A DNA stretch of 64,000 bases, from the NCBI RefSeq assembly GCF_000176155.1, contig NZ_ACZO01000006.1:1116001-1180000 (forward strand), given 5' to 3'. This document shows positions 27,044 through 36,386 of this stretch, piece by piece. Every line of letters starts with the position of its first letter. The stretch's first letter is position 1. This DNA comes from Vibrio metschnikovii CIP 69.14. Its GTDB lineage: Bacteria; Pseudomonadota; Gammaproteobacteria; Enterobacterales; Vibrionaceae. The notes below the pieces were generated by a model. It did no database searches and was not told where the DNA came from. It saw only the letters and a program-made list of their open reading frames with translations. The position numbers and the translations under genes were made by a program.

Positions 27044-28726
27044 ATGGCAAAACAGTTTATGTTAATGGAACCAAAAAATGAGAATTTTAATGAGTTAATT
27101 GGTAGTTCAAGTAAATACTTAGTTCCTAGATTTCAACGTGATTACGCTTGGGATATTGAACAATGGGAAGACCTTTGGAATGACATAAATGCCCTCGATG
27201 AAGAAGGCTTCCATTACATGGGCTACATAGTTTTGCAACAAACTGAGCAGTATCAGTTTGAAGTGATTGATGGCCAACAGAGATTAGTGACTCTTTCACT
27301 AATTGTCCTTGCAGCAATGAAGGCTCTTTCGGGTATGATTGAAAGAGGCGAAGACGAAGCCGATAACAAGGAAAGACTCGCTGAGCTTACCAAGAAGTTT
27401 GTTGGTAACAAAAATTTAGTTTCATTAAAAGTTGTCAGTAAGCTGGAACTAAATCGAAATAACAATAGATACTTCCAGAAGATATGCTCGACACTGGAAG
27501 CGCCAAATCACCGAGGGATTACATCTACTAACAAGCTCATTAGGAAGTGTTTCGACTTTTTTAGCACAAAAGAATTCGGCGCTACTGGTGCTGAGATTGC
27601 GCAGTTCATCATGAAGTTTTCCTCGGCAATGATCTTTACCAAGATTATTGTGCAAGACGATTTAAATGCGTACAAAGTTTTTGAGACTCTTAACGCACGA
27701 GGTGTTCAACTTTCAACCCCAGATCTATTGAAAAACTATTTGTTTTCAATAGTTACTAAAAACGATGGTATTGAAGATGATGAGTTAGATGAGTTGGATG
27801 AAAATTGGTCTGAGTTGATTGCTCAGCTTGGTGAAAGCAATGTTTCTGACTTTGTTCGATACCACTACAACTCTCATAGGAAGATGGTCACTAAAAAAGA
27901 GCTTTTCTCATCTATGCGTAGAGTAGTTACTACTCCTCCAGAAGCGTACGCTTATCTAAGAGAGCTAATCGATTATGCCCCGATTTATGCGTCATTAATA
28001 AACCCTAGTGATTCATGGTGGGCTGAGCAAGCTCAAGAGTATAGAGATTCGCTTAAGTTCTTAGTTGGTATTCGGTTGTTCAATATTAAACAACCACTAG
28101 CTGTTCTGCTCCCAGCATTTAAGCACTTCACGCCAGAAGAGTTTGTAAAAACAGTAAAATATTTATACGTTCTATCTATTCGATACAACGTAATTTGTCA
28201 TTTGTCGCCAAGTGAACAAGAATCACTCTACAACCAAATAGCAATAAAGGTATCAGGAAAAGAGTACAAAAGAGCAAGTCATATAAAGAATAGCGAGGAG
28301 TTCAAGAGATTGTACCCAAATGATGATACGTTCTTTAATGCTTTCGAGTTTCATCGAATGCCAAGCAGACAAACGGCTAAAAAAATCAGGTTCCTACTTG
28401 CTGAGATTGAAAACCACCTCGGCTTCCATTGTGACTTTAACAAAACAACCTTGGAGCATATTTGTCCATATAATCCTGAAAAGCAATGGACTGCTAGCTT
28501 CGGTGAAGGCATAAATGACGTTAAAGATCGTCTAGGTAATATGCTTCTACTTGATAAAGACGACTTAAAACGAGCAACGTTTGAACAAAAGAAAGATGCG
28601 TATAATAACGCTCCATACTATTTGGCTCAAAAAGTCACTGAATACTCCGAATGGAACTTAGACACTGTTAATGAGCAACAAAAGTGGATGGCCGAGCAAG
28701 CGGTTCAGACATGGCGCGTTGATTAA
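27044..28726 (+). CDS. DUF262 and DUF1524 (HNH) domain protein, GmrSD-like restriction/defence nuclease
   Basis: A 560-residue protein. The N-terminal DUF262 (ParB-like NTPase fold) has YLVPRFQRDYAWDIEQWEDL at about residues 25-45 and FEVIDGQQRLVTL. The C-terminal DUF1524 nuclease region has TTLEHICPYNPEKQW (HNH-type His) and RLGNMLLLD. This architecture matches single-chain type IV, modification-dependent restriction enzymes of the GmrSD type and related antiphage proteins. The ATG at 27044 has AGGAAA upstream. It stands alone, in a region of mobile elements and with fewer G/C than the backbone genes, so recent acquisition is likely. The target DNA is unknown. Confidence 0.85.
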   Translation: MAKQFMLMEPKNENFNELIGSSSKYLVPRFQRDYAWDIEQWEDLWNDINALDEEGFHYMGYIVLQQTEQYQFEVIDGQQRLVTLSLIVLAAMKALSGMIERGEDEADNKERLAELTKKFVGNKNLVSLKVVSKLELNRNNNRYFQKICSTLEAPNHRGITSTNKLIRKCFDFFSTKEFGATGAEIAQFIMKFSSAMIFTKIIVQDDLNAYKVFETLNARGVQLSTPDLLKNYLFSIVTKNDGIEDDELDELDENWSELIAQLGESNVSDFVRYHYNSHRKMVTKKELFSSMRRVVTTPPEAYAYLRELIDYAPIYASLINPSDSWWAEQAQEYRDSLKFLVGIRLFNIKQPLAVLLPAFKHFTPEEFVKTVKYLYVLSIRYNVICHLSPSEQESLYNQIAIKVSGKEYKRASHIKNSEEFKRLYPNDDTFFNAFEFHRMPSRQTAKKIRFLLAEIENHLGFHCDFNKTTLEHICPYNPEKQWTASFGEGINDVKDRLGNMLLLDKDDLKRATFEQKKDAYNNAPYYLAQKVTEYSEWNLDTVNEQQKWMAEQAVQTWRVD

Positions 28727-28780
28727 CGTGTTTCAATACCACAGATAAATAACAGCCCTGCTCTCGTGTAATATAGAATT

Positions 28781-28801
28781 GCCCCAAACACACTTTGGGG
28801 C
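28781..28801. terminator. Possible terminator hairpin
   Basis: GCCCCAAA-CACAC-TTTGGGGC lies 54 bp after the DUF262/DUF1524 gene. There is no T tract on the plus strand, so it may be only a stabilising hairpin. Confidence 0.4.
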
Positions 28802-28958
28802 AAAAATGAGTTTACTCCGGCATAGCTCTGAATTTAAGCGAGCTTGATTCATCGTTCAGATCAAGAAGCTAGGCTTAACTTTCTGGCTTTATTCAAAACT
28901 TATAAAATAAAGCCTTTGATACCCCTACAGCCACAATTCACTTTGATTAATGGCCGCA

Positions 28959-29261
28959 CTAACGCTTTTGCTGAATATCGTAGCTGATTTGCTTATCGGC
29001 GTTCTTTAATGGTACCCCTACCTGATTAAACGCCTTTTGAATAGTAGCTGAGACATGCAGGCGGCCTTCTCCCTGTAAAAAGTTGGCTCGATGCTGATTG
29101 GTTTCAAATACGCAGACTATTGCTAAGCTTTGTGGAAAAGAAGTGTATTTGACCGTATGAGTCACCCAAAGGAAACCATCGTAATCTTTTAACGTGCTTT
29201 CACAAACTTCGGTTAACACTTCTCTAATGAGATTCTCAACCTTCTTATCTGACTTGCGCAT
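28959..29261 (-). CDS. Conserved hypothetical protein, about 100 residues
   Basis: Starts MRKSDKKVENLIREVLTEV behind GGGAG. It appears to be a small alpha/beta protein (central strands FLWVTHTVKY and SLAIVCVFETN). Similar proteins in Vibrio and Shewanella are often labelled Fis-family regulators, but I see no helix-turn-helix that supports this. Function unknown. Confidence 0.6.
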   Translation of the reverse strand: MRKSDKKVENLIREVLTEVCESTLKDYDGFLWVTHTVKYTSFPQSLAIVCVFETNQHRANFLQGEGRLHVSATIQKAFNQVGVPLKNADKQISYDIQQKR

Positions 29262-29472
29262 AAAACAAACTCCCGATTGAACCACGTTAAAAACCTGTCA
29301 GTCTACCTTGTCTTAAACAACATTGGGCAGTGAAATTGACTCCAGCTCACTTGGCACCTCTTGGGACAAGCGACAAAAGCTATTGCAAGGCATCGTCACG
29401 CTGCGATGTTAACGCGCAATAAATCTGCAAGGTGGTATGGAGAAAACGTTTAAAGCGTTGCGAAGGGAGCAA

Positions 29473-29688
29473 CTACTTCCAGCCTTGACGCCATTTTTCC
29501 TCATTTTTGAGTTCAAGCCAGTCTATTGAATATTCATTTCTCGACAGCACGGATTCAAGTAAACATGACATCACTGCACCCTCTTCATCATACTCAACCT
29601 CTGAAATCAAAAAATGCTTTTCCCGTTTAAGCGGCTTTACCGCCGTCCATTTACTATTTCGTAACTTAGCTGGGTTTATCTGGTTCAT
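29473..29688 (-). CDS. TIGR02450-type Trp-rich small protein
   Basis: A 71-residue protein, MNQINPAKLRNSKWTAVKP, with KHFLISEVEYDEEG, LLESVLSRNEYSIDW and a terminal WRQGWK. The length and spaced tryptophans match the conserved family TIGR02450 found across marine gamma-proteobacteria. Function unknown. Confidence 0.8.
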   Translation of the reverse strand: MNQINPAKLRNSKWTAVKPLKREKHFLISEVEYDEEGAVMSCLLESVLSRNEYSIDWLELKNEEKWRQGWK

Positions 29689-29856
29689 ACTAACTCCGTA
29701 ATAAACTGAATTTATTGAAAATAATAATCAGTAATACGAACGATAGCGGTTTAAGTTCAGTTCGCTGTTCCGTTTATATCGAGACAGATAGGCTGAAAGT
29801 GTGGGATATTTTATACGTTTAAAAGAATGAGATTTGAATTTCAGAGACAGCTAGAT

Positions 29857-29964
29857 GGGTGGAAGCCCCAGCCACATCCCGGCACACACGTCATTCGCTG
29901 TGGCTGCTTCCTTCCGGACCTGACCAAGTTCACGAACTAGTGTTGCGGGAGGACCAGGGCCTCC
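29857..29964 (-). ncRNA. ffs: 4.5S RNA of the signal recognition particle
   Basis: About 108 nt on the minus strand. The conserved apical domain GGTCAGGTCCGGAAGGAAGC, with the GGAA tetraloop and asymmetric loop, is intact. The 5' GGAGGCCC pairs with the 3' GGGCTTCC. It binds Ffh to target nascent membrane proteins. Confidence 0.95.
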
Positions 29965-30122
29965 ATAGAGCACTTTAGCGCCTTGGCTAAAGAGTGCGAG
30001 GATTATCCGGCATCCCCTCCTCTATTGCAACCCTCCGCTCTCATAAAATCAATAAAGGCGGGTTAACTGGGCAGCAATTGAGCAATCTTTTTATTCTCAG
30101 GCAATGATGGTGGAGTTTTGTA

Positions 30123-30866
30123 CTACTCTATCTGCTCTTCACTGCTTTTCAGTAGGTAGTCCGTCATCCACGCTGTCGCGAGCAAGCATAGCCAAACCAC
30201 AAAGACCGGTTTGGGTACTTCGATGGCCGGAGCCAGCACGATGCCCATAAACGCCACCGACGGTAGCGTCCAGCACAATAACGTTGGCCAATGCTCTGCT
30301 CTTTGCTTCACAAGTTTATTGATGATGGCCATTAACCCAGTCACGCACAATGAAATAACAACCGCGAAGGTGAATTCAGCAATCCACAAAGGCAGCAACA
30401 ATAATAATGCCCACCAGTGGCGAGCCGATGAAGGCGTGTATTTCCAACTATTAACCGCCCACCATATCGCGCTCACCGAGAGTATTTGTAATACCGTCAT
30501 GACCGGAGTGCCATCAAGCTTACCTGCTGATTGCGTGGTCATAATTCCGACTTGCAGCGTCAGCAAAATTAAACCACAAATCACCATAACCCCTTTATGG
30601 CGTGGCGCAGAAAAAGCGACCATCAGTAATGGGAAGATAACCCACATACTCACAGATAACGCGGCTGGCTGGTAAGACAGCGTGAAGCCATAGACCAGTA
30701 AACCGCCCAACAACACCAAGCCCGCATTACCACTGCGAGGCAACACCCACAGTGCTGGCACTAATAAAGCGATCAATGACCAATTGCCTTCACTCAAACC
30801 TAGGGCTTGACCACAGACAATCGCTAAGATTATGGTGATCATAAATTGCATAACCGACACTATCAT
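30123..30866 (-). CDS. Conserved inner-membrane protein of unknown function
   Basis: A 247-residue protein that is hydrophobic almost throughout, with about eight helices (for example ITIILAIVCGQALG and ALLLLLPLWIAEFTFAVVI). The RBS GGAGAGG precedes the ATG. It is not recognised as any transporter family. Its start overlaps the upstream leader of the divergent ATL gene. Confidence 0.7.
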   Translation of the reverse strand: MIVSVMQFMITIILAIVCGQALGLSEGNWSLIALLVPALWVLPRSGNAGLVLLGGLLVYGFTLSYQPAALSVSMWVIFPLLMVAFSAPRHKGVMVICGLILLTLQVGIMTTQSAGKLDGTPVMTVLQILSVSAIWWAVNSWKYTPSSARHWWALLLLLPLWIAEFTFAVVISLCVTGLMAIINKLVKQRAEHWPTLLCWTLPSVAFMGIVLAPAIEVPKPVFVVWLCLLATAWMTDYLLKSSEEQIE

Positions 30867-30918
30867 ACCCTCTCCTTATACCTATCCGTGGTAACCATTG
30901 AACTAGGGCTTTATGAGT

Positions 30919-31220
30919 ATGGACCAATTTCTCAACAAATCTTTGCCGTGGTGCACCAAATTCCTTTTGGTCGAGTAGCGACCTATGGGCAAGTTGCGCA
31001 TTTAGCGGGCTATCCGGGCTATGCTCGTCAGGTAGGAAAAGTGTTAAGCCGATTGCCGCAAGGCAGCAAACTACCTTGGTTTAGAGTGATTAATGGCCGA
31101 GGTGAGTCATCGTTGAGCGGGGCCGATAAAGCGCGTCAACACGCTTTACTGCTTGCCGAACAGGTTGTGATCAATTCATCTGGAAAAATTTCACTACGCC
31201 AGTATCAATGGCGACCTTAG
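30919..31220 (+). pseudogene. Alkyltransferase-like protein (ATL, YbaZ type) with an N-terminal frameshift
   Basis: The body has QIFAVVHQIPFGRVATYGQVA, GYPGYARQVGKVL and PWFRVINGRGESSLSG. Trp stands where O6-alkylguanine methyltransferases have the acceptor Cys (P-C-H-R-V), the mark of ATL proteins, which bind O6-alkylguanine and flag it for nucleotide excision repair. The expected N-terminus MDQF is read from ATG 30919 in another frame; adding one T to the TTT at 30928-30930 joins MDQF to SQQIFAVV. As it stands, only a TTG (30846) or GTG start far upstream is in frame with the body. Confidence 0.75.
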
Positions 31221-31348
31221 ACGTTTATCTCATCAGCAAAGGGGCGAGGGATCGTTTCAACATGTTTCATAAATCACATTCCCTCTTGACAAATATTTGA
31301 CCTATTTCACAAAATAGTGGCTAATACTTAAGTGAACTAATTTTAGTC

Positions 31349-31388
31349 TATACCCAAACAACTTGGAGTTGCAGGTAGGAAGGGTATA
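31349..31388. repeat. Short ERIC-derived element (40 bp)
   Basis: TATACCC...GGGTATA ends enclose AACTTGGAGTTGCAGGTAGG, the outer parts of the ERIC element at 33998 with the middle missing. Confidence 0.7.
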
Positions 31389-31414
31389 CAAACAACCATC
31401 ATTAGGTGAGGGTC

Positions 31415-32272
31415 ATGAGTAAACCACTAAGCGAATTATTACGCCTACTACAGCTTGAAAAGCTTGAAGAAGGTTTGTACCGAGGTGAAAGCGAGAACCT
31501 TGGTTTACCCCAAGTCTATGGCGGTCAAGTGATTGGGCAAGCGCTCTCGGCGGCCCGTTACACGGTAGATTCCGATCGCACCGTCCATTCCTTCCATAGC
31601 TATTTTTTGTATCCGGGCGATCCTGAAAAACCAATTATTTATGATGTAGAAAACCTACGTGACGGTCGTAGCTTTAGCACCCGCCGAGTAAAAGCGATTC
31701 AAAACGGTCGACCGATTTTTTATCTCACCGCTTCTTATCATGGTGAAGCGCCGGGGTTTGAGCATCAAAATGCGATGCCTAATATTTCCGGGCCAGAAAA
31801 TTTTGCTTCAGAATCTGAGCTAGCGGCGCAAATTGCCCATTTATTGCCAGAAAAAATTCGTAACGCGTTTTGCGGTGAGAAACCGATTGAGATCCGCCCT
31901 GTGACGGTGATTAATCCGTTAAAACCACAAAAAGAACAGCCTAAACAATATTTATGGATTCGCGCGAATGGTGAAGTGCCTGATGATCAGTTAATTCATC
32001 AATACTTACTCGGTTATGCGTCAGACTGGGGATTTCTCGTTACCGCGCTGCATCCTCATCAAGTCTCACTGATGACGCCGAATTTCCAAGTGGCGACGAT
32101 CGATCATTCGATCTGGTTCCATCGCCCGTTTAAAATGGATGAATGGCTGCTTTATGCAATTGAAAGCCCAACCGCGAGCAATACCCGTGGTTTAGTGCGC
32201 GGCGAGATTTACAACCAGCAAGGGGCTTTAGTGGCAACAGCGGTACAAGAAGGGGTGATGCGTTTTAAATAA
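31415..32272 (+). CDS. tesB: Acyl-CoA thioesterase II
   Basis: A 285-residue double hot-dog thioesterase. [17 protein letters not shown] and [18 protein letters not shown] belong to the first hot-dog, and [21 protein letters not shown] holds the catalytic Asp region of the second. The ATG follows AGGTGAGG. It hydrolyses medium- and long-chain acyl-CoAs. Confidence 0.92.
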   Translation: MSKPLSELLRLLQLEKLEEGLYRGESENLGLPQVYGGQVIGQALSAARYTVDSDRTVHSFHSYFLYPGDPEKPIIYDVENLRDGRSFSTRRVKAIQNGRPIFYLTASYHGEAPGFEHQNAMPNISGPENFASESELAAQIAHLLPEKIRNAFCGEKPIEIRPVTVINPLKPQKEQPKQYLWIRANGEVPDDQLIHQYLLGYASDWGFLVTALHPHQVSLMTPNFQVATIDHSIWFHRPFKMDEWLLYAIESPTASNTRGLVRGEIYNQQGALVATAVQEGVMRFK

Positions 32273-32282
32273 AACGCTTCCT

Positions 32283-32735
32283 TTAAAGCGGTAAGGCGGT
32301 GGTGTATTTCAAAGACTCCATCGCAAAGGTGGAAGTGACATTGTTTAAACCATCGACACTATTGACCAGTTTTTTATAGAACTGGTCAAAATTTTTCATG
32401 TCTTTGACCAGTACTTTCATCATGTAATCATACTCACCAGCCATGCGATAAAATTCCATCACTTCCGGAAAATCCTCCACGGTATTAACGAACCGTTGAT
32501 ACCACTCATGGGAGTGATCACTGGTTTTGACCATCACAAAAGCGATAAAAGACAGCCCTAAACGTTCTGGATCGAGCAGCGCCACCCGTTGGCTGATCAC
32601 CCCCGACTCTTCGAGCTTTTTCAATCGTTTCCAACATGGCGTGCTGGTTAAATTGACCGCATCGGCTAATTCATTGAGCGATAACGTGCTGTCTTTTTGC
32701 AACATCGCCAGTAACTGTTTATCAATTCGATCCAT
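32283..32735 (-). CDS. Lrp/AsnC family regulator, DecR-like
   Basis: A 150-residue protein with the Lrp helix-turn-helix ([31 protein letters not shown]) and a RAM ligand domain ([22 protein letters not shown]). The ATG at 32735 has AAGGTGG upstream. It is divergent from a cysteine desulfhydrase-like gene. E. coli DecR (YbaO) also regulates cysteine desulfidation, so it may sense cysteine and induce that neighbour; this is inferred from position. Confidence 0.88.
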   Translation of the reverse strand: MDRIDKQLLAMLQKDSTLSLNELADAVNLTSTPCWKRLKKLEESGVISQRVALLDPERLGLSFIAFVMVKTSDHSHEWYQRFVNTVEDFPEVMEFYRMAGEYDYMMKVLVKDMKNFDQFYKKLVNSVDGLNNVTSTFAMESLKYTTALPL

Positions 32736-32897
32736 ATCCACCACCTTTTATTTCTATAGCAATTATATTATAGAGAAAATAATTCTCTTAAATTAGCAAA
32801 TCAAAGGCAAGATAACCAAGTTTTTCTCCCTCACACAACGTACATTATCAGCATTAACTCATGAGCAATTGCTCACCATGACTGTGAGAACGCCACC

Positions 32898-33965
32898 ATG
32901 TGTACCGACCATCAATGGATTAATAACGCGATTCGTAAAATCGAAGCCGATTTTCAACGCTCGGCTGATACCCATTTAATTAAGCTCGATCTGCCTAGCA
33001 TTGCGGGGATTGACCTTTATCTTAAAGATGAGAGCACGCACCCCACTGGCTCGCTCAAACATCGCTTGGCTCGCTCTTTGTTTTTGTATGCGATATGTAA
33101 TGGCTGGGTTGGTCCAGATACGCCAATTATTGAAGCCTCTTCTGGCAGCACTGCGATTTCTGAGGCCTATTTTGCCCGCTTACTGGGCCTGCCTTTTATT
33201 GCGGTGATGCCGAAATGCACCGCGCGTAAGAAAATCGAACAAATTGAGTTTTATGGTGGCAAAGCACATTTAGTCGATCGCAGCGATCAAATTTATGCTG
33301 AGTCTCGCCGCTTAGCACAAGCATTAAACGGTCATTATATGGATCAATTTACTTATGCAGAGCGAGCCACCGACTGGCGTGGTAACAGTAATATCGCCGA
33401 TAGTATTTTTCAGCAAATGCAACGGGAAGATCATCCCATTCCAAGTTGGATTGTGATGAGCCCAGGCACCGGCGGCACTTCCGCGACCATTGGCCGTTTT
33501 ATCCGTTATCAGCAACATAATACTAAGCTGTGCGTCGTCGACCCAGAAAACTCGGTATTTTTCGATTATTACCAAACGCGCAATAGTGAGTTAACGCTGC
33601 AGTGCGGCAGTAAAATTGAAGGCATTGGCCGACCACGTGTCGAGCCGAGTTTTATTCCCAATGTGGTTGATGAGATGAGACAAATCCCCGATGCGGCCAG
33701 TATCGCTACCATTCATTGGTTAGAAAAGATCGTGGGAAGAAAAGCCGGCGCATCAACCGGAACCAACCTTTATGGCGCACTTCAGCTAGCCAGTGAGATG
33801 AAACAGCGCGGTGAGCAAGGCTCAATTGTGACCTTATTATGCGACAGTGGTGAGCGTTATTTGGATACTTATTACAACCCAGAGTGGCTAGCACACAACA
33901 TCGGTGACTTAGCACCTTACGCCGATAAGTTAGAGACGTTTCAGCTTACAGGCCAACTGGATTAA
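32898..33965 (+). CDS. PLP-dependent cysteine synthase-family protein, likely L-cysteine desulfhydrase (Cds1-like)
   Basis: A 355-residue fold-type II PLP enzyme. The PLP lysine lies in [15 protein letters not shown], the substrate loop in [18 protein letters not shown], the phosphate loop in [14 protein letters not shown], and the C-terminal motif in [17 protein letters not shown] instead of the N-x-K-R-x of CysK/CysM groups it with Cds1-type desulfhydrases, which release H2S and pyruvate from cysteine. The divergent Lrp-type gene 162 bp away supports a cysteine-responsive role. Biosynthetic activity cannot be excluded. Confidence 0.8.
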   Translation: MCTDHQWINNAIRKIEADFQRSADTHLIKLDLPSIAGIDLYLKDESTHPTGSLKHRLARSLFLYAICNGWVGPDTPIIEASSGSTAISEAYFARLLGLPFIAVMPKCTARKKIEQIEFYGGKAHLVDRSDQIYAESRRLAQALNGHYMDQFTYAERATDWRGNSNIADSIFQQMQREDHPIPSWIVMSPGTGGTSATIGRFIRYQQHNTKLCVVDPENSVFFDYYQTRNSELTLQCGSKIEGIGRPRVEPSFIPNVVDEMRQIPDAASIATIHWLEKIVGRKAGASTGTNLYGALQLASEMKQRGEQGSIVTLLCDSGERYLDTYYNPEWLAHNIGDLAPYADKLETFQLTGQLD

Positions 33966-33997
33966 AGCTATCCTTGACGATTGAAAATTAATAGATC

Positions 33998-34121
33998 TAT
34001 CTCCAAACGACTTGGAGTTGCAGGTTGGCGGTAAGTGAGTCCCCATGAGCATAGACAGACTATACGATTGGGATAAACAAACGTAGCTAACACCGCTGCA
34101 GCTTTAAGTAGGAAGGGGATA
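33998..34121. repeat. Full-length ERIC element
   Basis: A 124-bp imperfect palindrome with ends TATCTCC and GGGGATA and internal ERIC blocks CCCCATGAGCATAGA, GATTGGGATAAACAAACGTA and GCAGCTTTAAGTAGG. Length and blocks agree with the enterobacterial/Vibrio ERIC (about 127 bp). Nothing else is visible in the 33966-34331 gap. Confidence 0.8.
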
Positions 34122-34331
34122 ACATCAAGCTATTGATTATGTGGCTTTTGTTTTAACGATGACCGTTCTCTGACAGCGAATGTCGAAAACATGACGCCTA
34201 TCTGACGCGGTTAACGTTCATTTGATGAATAATAACGACCTCAGTCACCAACGACTTCACACCGTCGTCGAACGGCTCATAGATAAGGCCGGTGGCTATC
34301 ACAACGTCCGTTTCAATTGAAGGTATAGAAT

Positions 34332-34823
34332 ATGATCAAAAAATCTCTTTTTGTCGTCAGTGCACTGACCTTAGTGTTGGCTGGCTGTGATAATCAACAG
34401 CAAGCCTCTGCCCCTGTAGAGTCACAAACCGCTCCCGTGACCATCGATGTTAATGATGATGAGTCAGTAATCGATGAAGCGTTTAAAAGCGAACACACCG
34501 CTTACAATAGTTTAGATTGGCAAGGAACCTATCAAGGCGTACTCCCCTGCGCAGATTGTGCCGGCATTGAATATACCTTGGTATTAAATGATGATCTGAC
34601 CTATCAACTTACTCAAGTTTATCAAGGTAAAGAGCAAGCAGCTCCATTTGTCTCTCAAGGAAAATTCCACTGGGAAAACAATGGCAGCGTCATCACCTTA
34701 GACGGGGAATCGGATTCACCCAATCAATACTTTGTCGGTGAAAACATGTTGATGAAATTAGACACTAATGGCGAGAGAATTACTGGCGATTTAGCGTCTT
34801 TGTATAATCTTAAAAAACAATAG
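34332..34823 (+). CDS. NlpE-family copper-resistance/envelope-stress lipoprotein
   Basis: A 163-residue lipoprotein. The signal peptide ends in the lipobox LAGC with Cys19. The NlpE N-terminal domain is marked by WQGTYQGVLPCADCAGIEY (CxxC) and LVLNDDLTYQLTQ. It would be outer-membrane anchored. It lacks the second domain of E. coli NlpE, so this is the short form common in Vibrio. Confidence 0.85.
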   Translation: MIKKSLFVVSALTLVLAGCDNQQQASAPVESQTAPVTIDVNDDESVIDEAFKSEHTAYNSLDWQGTYQGVLPCADCAGIEYTLVLNDDLTYQLTQVYQGKEQAAPFVSQGKFHWENNGSVITLDGESDSPNQYFVGENMLMKLDTNGERITGDLASLYNLKKQ

Positions 34824-34896
34824 CCGTTGCTTCGATAAATGCTTTTCACTTATCCCCAACCACCTAAAAATAGAGTGTTTGGGGATAAAACCAAGA

Positions 34897-35217
34897 TTAA
34901 GAATTTTGCTGGCGTGCGGCAAAAGCCGCCGCTTGCTCTGGTGTTGCAGGTAATTGATAGTTAGCTTTCCACTCATCATAGCTCATGCCATAAATGCGCT
35001 CACGCGCCTTATCAATATCCATTTCAATCCCTATCGTCTCAGCTTCCGCTTGATACCATTTACAAAAACAGTTACGACAAAAACCAGCCAAAATCATCAG
35101 GTCAATATTCTGAACGTCCTTATTATTATCTAAATGCGCTAACAGACGACGAAAGACTGCCGCATCGATTTTATCTTGTTGTTCTTGAGTTAAGTGTTGA
35201 ATGTTCGCTTCTGACAT
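34897..35217 (-). CDS. DUF1244 family protein
   Basis: A 106-residue protein with AAVFRRLLAHLDNNKDVQNID, LAGFCRNCFCKWYQAEAE (three clustered Cys) and YGMSYDEWKANYQ, the diagnostic sequence of DUF1244. The Cys cluster suggests metal or redox chemistry, but no function is known. Confidence 0.88.
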   Translation of the reverse strand: MSEANIQHLTQEQQDKIDAAVFRRLLAHLDNNKDVQNIDLMILAGFCRNCFCKWYQAEAETIGIEMDIDKARERIYGMSYDEWKANYQLPATPEQAAAFAARQQNS

Positions 35218-35270
35218 GATGTTTCCTTTTTAGTAGTGAGCGGTAGCATTAGCTTATCTCAAGATAGCAA

Positions 35271-35295
35271 AACGCCCAAGACAAGCTTGGGCGTT
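35271..35295. terminator. Terminator hairpin
   Basis: AACGCCCAAG-ACAAG-CTTGGGCGTT, a 10-bp perfect stem, lies just downstream of the Tim44-domain gene (minus strand) and upstream of DUF1244. Confidence 0.65.
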
Positions 35296-35318
35296 CATCA
35301 ATCATCCAACGCTGATCA

Positions 35319-36188
35319 TCAGCCTTGAATACCAACAATTAACCATGGCGCGTTAGGTTGCGTTAAATCACGCTCTAAATGCCAAATATCTAAAATTTCT
35401 TCTTCCGTTTCATCGCCTAAATCTCGGCAACGACCCGTAAATTGTAAGCTAAGTTGCGCTTTACGATCATCGTAATCGGCACGAACAATCTCCGCGTCCA
35501 CATACATCACTTCAGTTTGTGGCTGCTGGTCAAGCTTTTCTCTTTCGGCTTTCAAATCAGAGAATAAACTTTGCGATACGTATTCCTCAATCGTCTCAAG
35601 CTGGTTATGGTTCCAAGCACCCTGCAAAATACGGTAGTGCTCACGTGAACCATTAATGAAGGCGATTTTATCAAAACCAGGTGGGTAGTTATGGGGCACA
35701 TCGTTATGCATGGTTGAACCAAATCCAGAACTCGCTGCAGGTTTAAATTCCTGCTCAGGAGCTTGCTCAAAACTTTGACGATGGACATTGGTGTTATAAG
35801 CTGGCTGACGAGGATTAAGGCTACCCTGCTTACCGGCCAGAAAATGACGAGCAAGCTTAAAGAGTGCAAACCCTATCAGACCGAAGATCAAAATATCCAT
35901 AAATTGGATACCTTCAAAGGCACCACCAAAAAACGCGGCCAGTAGGCCACCAGCCAGTAAGCCACCCATTAGGCCGCCCATTAAGCCTCCGCGACTGTTG
36001 GTCGCAGCAGGTTGCTGATTATTTTGCTGACGTTGCGGAGTCGCTTGTTGCTGTTGATGATTTTGTGCAGGCGCGGTTCGATGGTTCTGACCAAACGATT
36101 TACCACCGCCCATCCGTCGAGCTTCAGCATCAGGAATCACCATGACAGTGATCATCAGTAACGCCATAAAAGAAAACAAACGCTTCAT
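35319..36188 (-). CDS. Tim44-domain membrane protein
   Basis: A 289-residue exported protein. A signal peptide (ending PDAEA) is followed by a Gln/Asn-rich linker (residues about 40-65), a glycine-rich hydrophobic stretch (GGLMGGLMGGLLAGGLLAAF), a second hydrophobic segment, and a C-terminal Tim44-like domain (residues about 165-289). Function in bacteria is not established. It is transcribed away from a TetR gene. Confidence 0.85.
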   Translation of the reverse strand: MKRLFSFMALLMITVMVIPDAEARRMGGGKSFGQNHRTAPAQNHQQQQATPQRQQNNQQPAATNSRGGLMGGLMGGLLAGGLLAAFFGGAFEGIQFMDILIFGLIGFALFKLARHFLAGKQGSLNPRQPAYNTNVHRQSFEQAPEQEFKPAASSGFGSTMHNDVPHNYPPGFDKIAFINGSREHYRILQGAWNHNQLETIEEYVSQSLFSDLKAEREKLDQQPQTEVMYVDAEIVRADYDDRKAQLSLQFTGRCRDLGDETEEEILDIWHLERDLTQPNAPWLIVGIQG

Positions 36189-36386
36189 ATATTTCCTCAG
36201 GGGATGTCATTAGGTACAAAAGGCTTTTATTCTTTGTCATCATAGTCACTTCAAGACGCTAAGCAAACCTTTTGCCTGACTGACATGTATCAGAATATTG
36301 CAGCCTTATTGAGTTGACGCTCTCCCAGACACTCTCTAGAATATCGAACATTGTTCTTTTTTGATTATGCGGTTTAACAACAACTT

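Noticed and set aside
28806..28847. 13-codon frame MSLLRHSSEFKRA resembling an IS3 OrfA start
   Set aside because: Too short and without any following transposase sequence; it could be an IS relic but is not supportable.
29970..29992. Palindrome TTTAGC-GCCTTG-GCTAAA upstream of ffs
   Set aside because: No T tract and no partner gene; it may be part of the ffs promoter region but nothing decides it.
34125..34331. Gap before the NlpE-like gene scanned for a small RNA or riboswitch
   Set aside because: No stable hairpin plus T tract and no known riboswitch motif seen.
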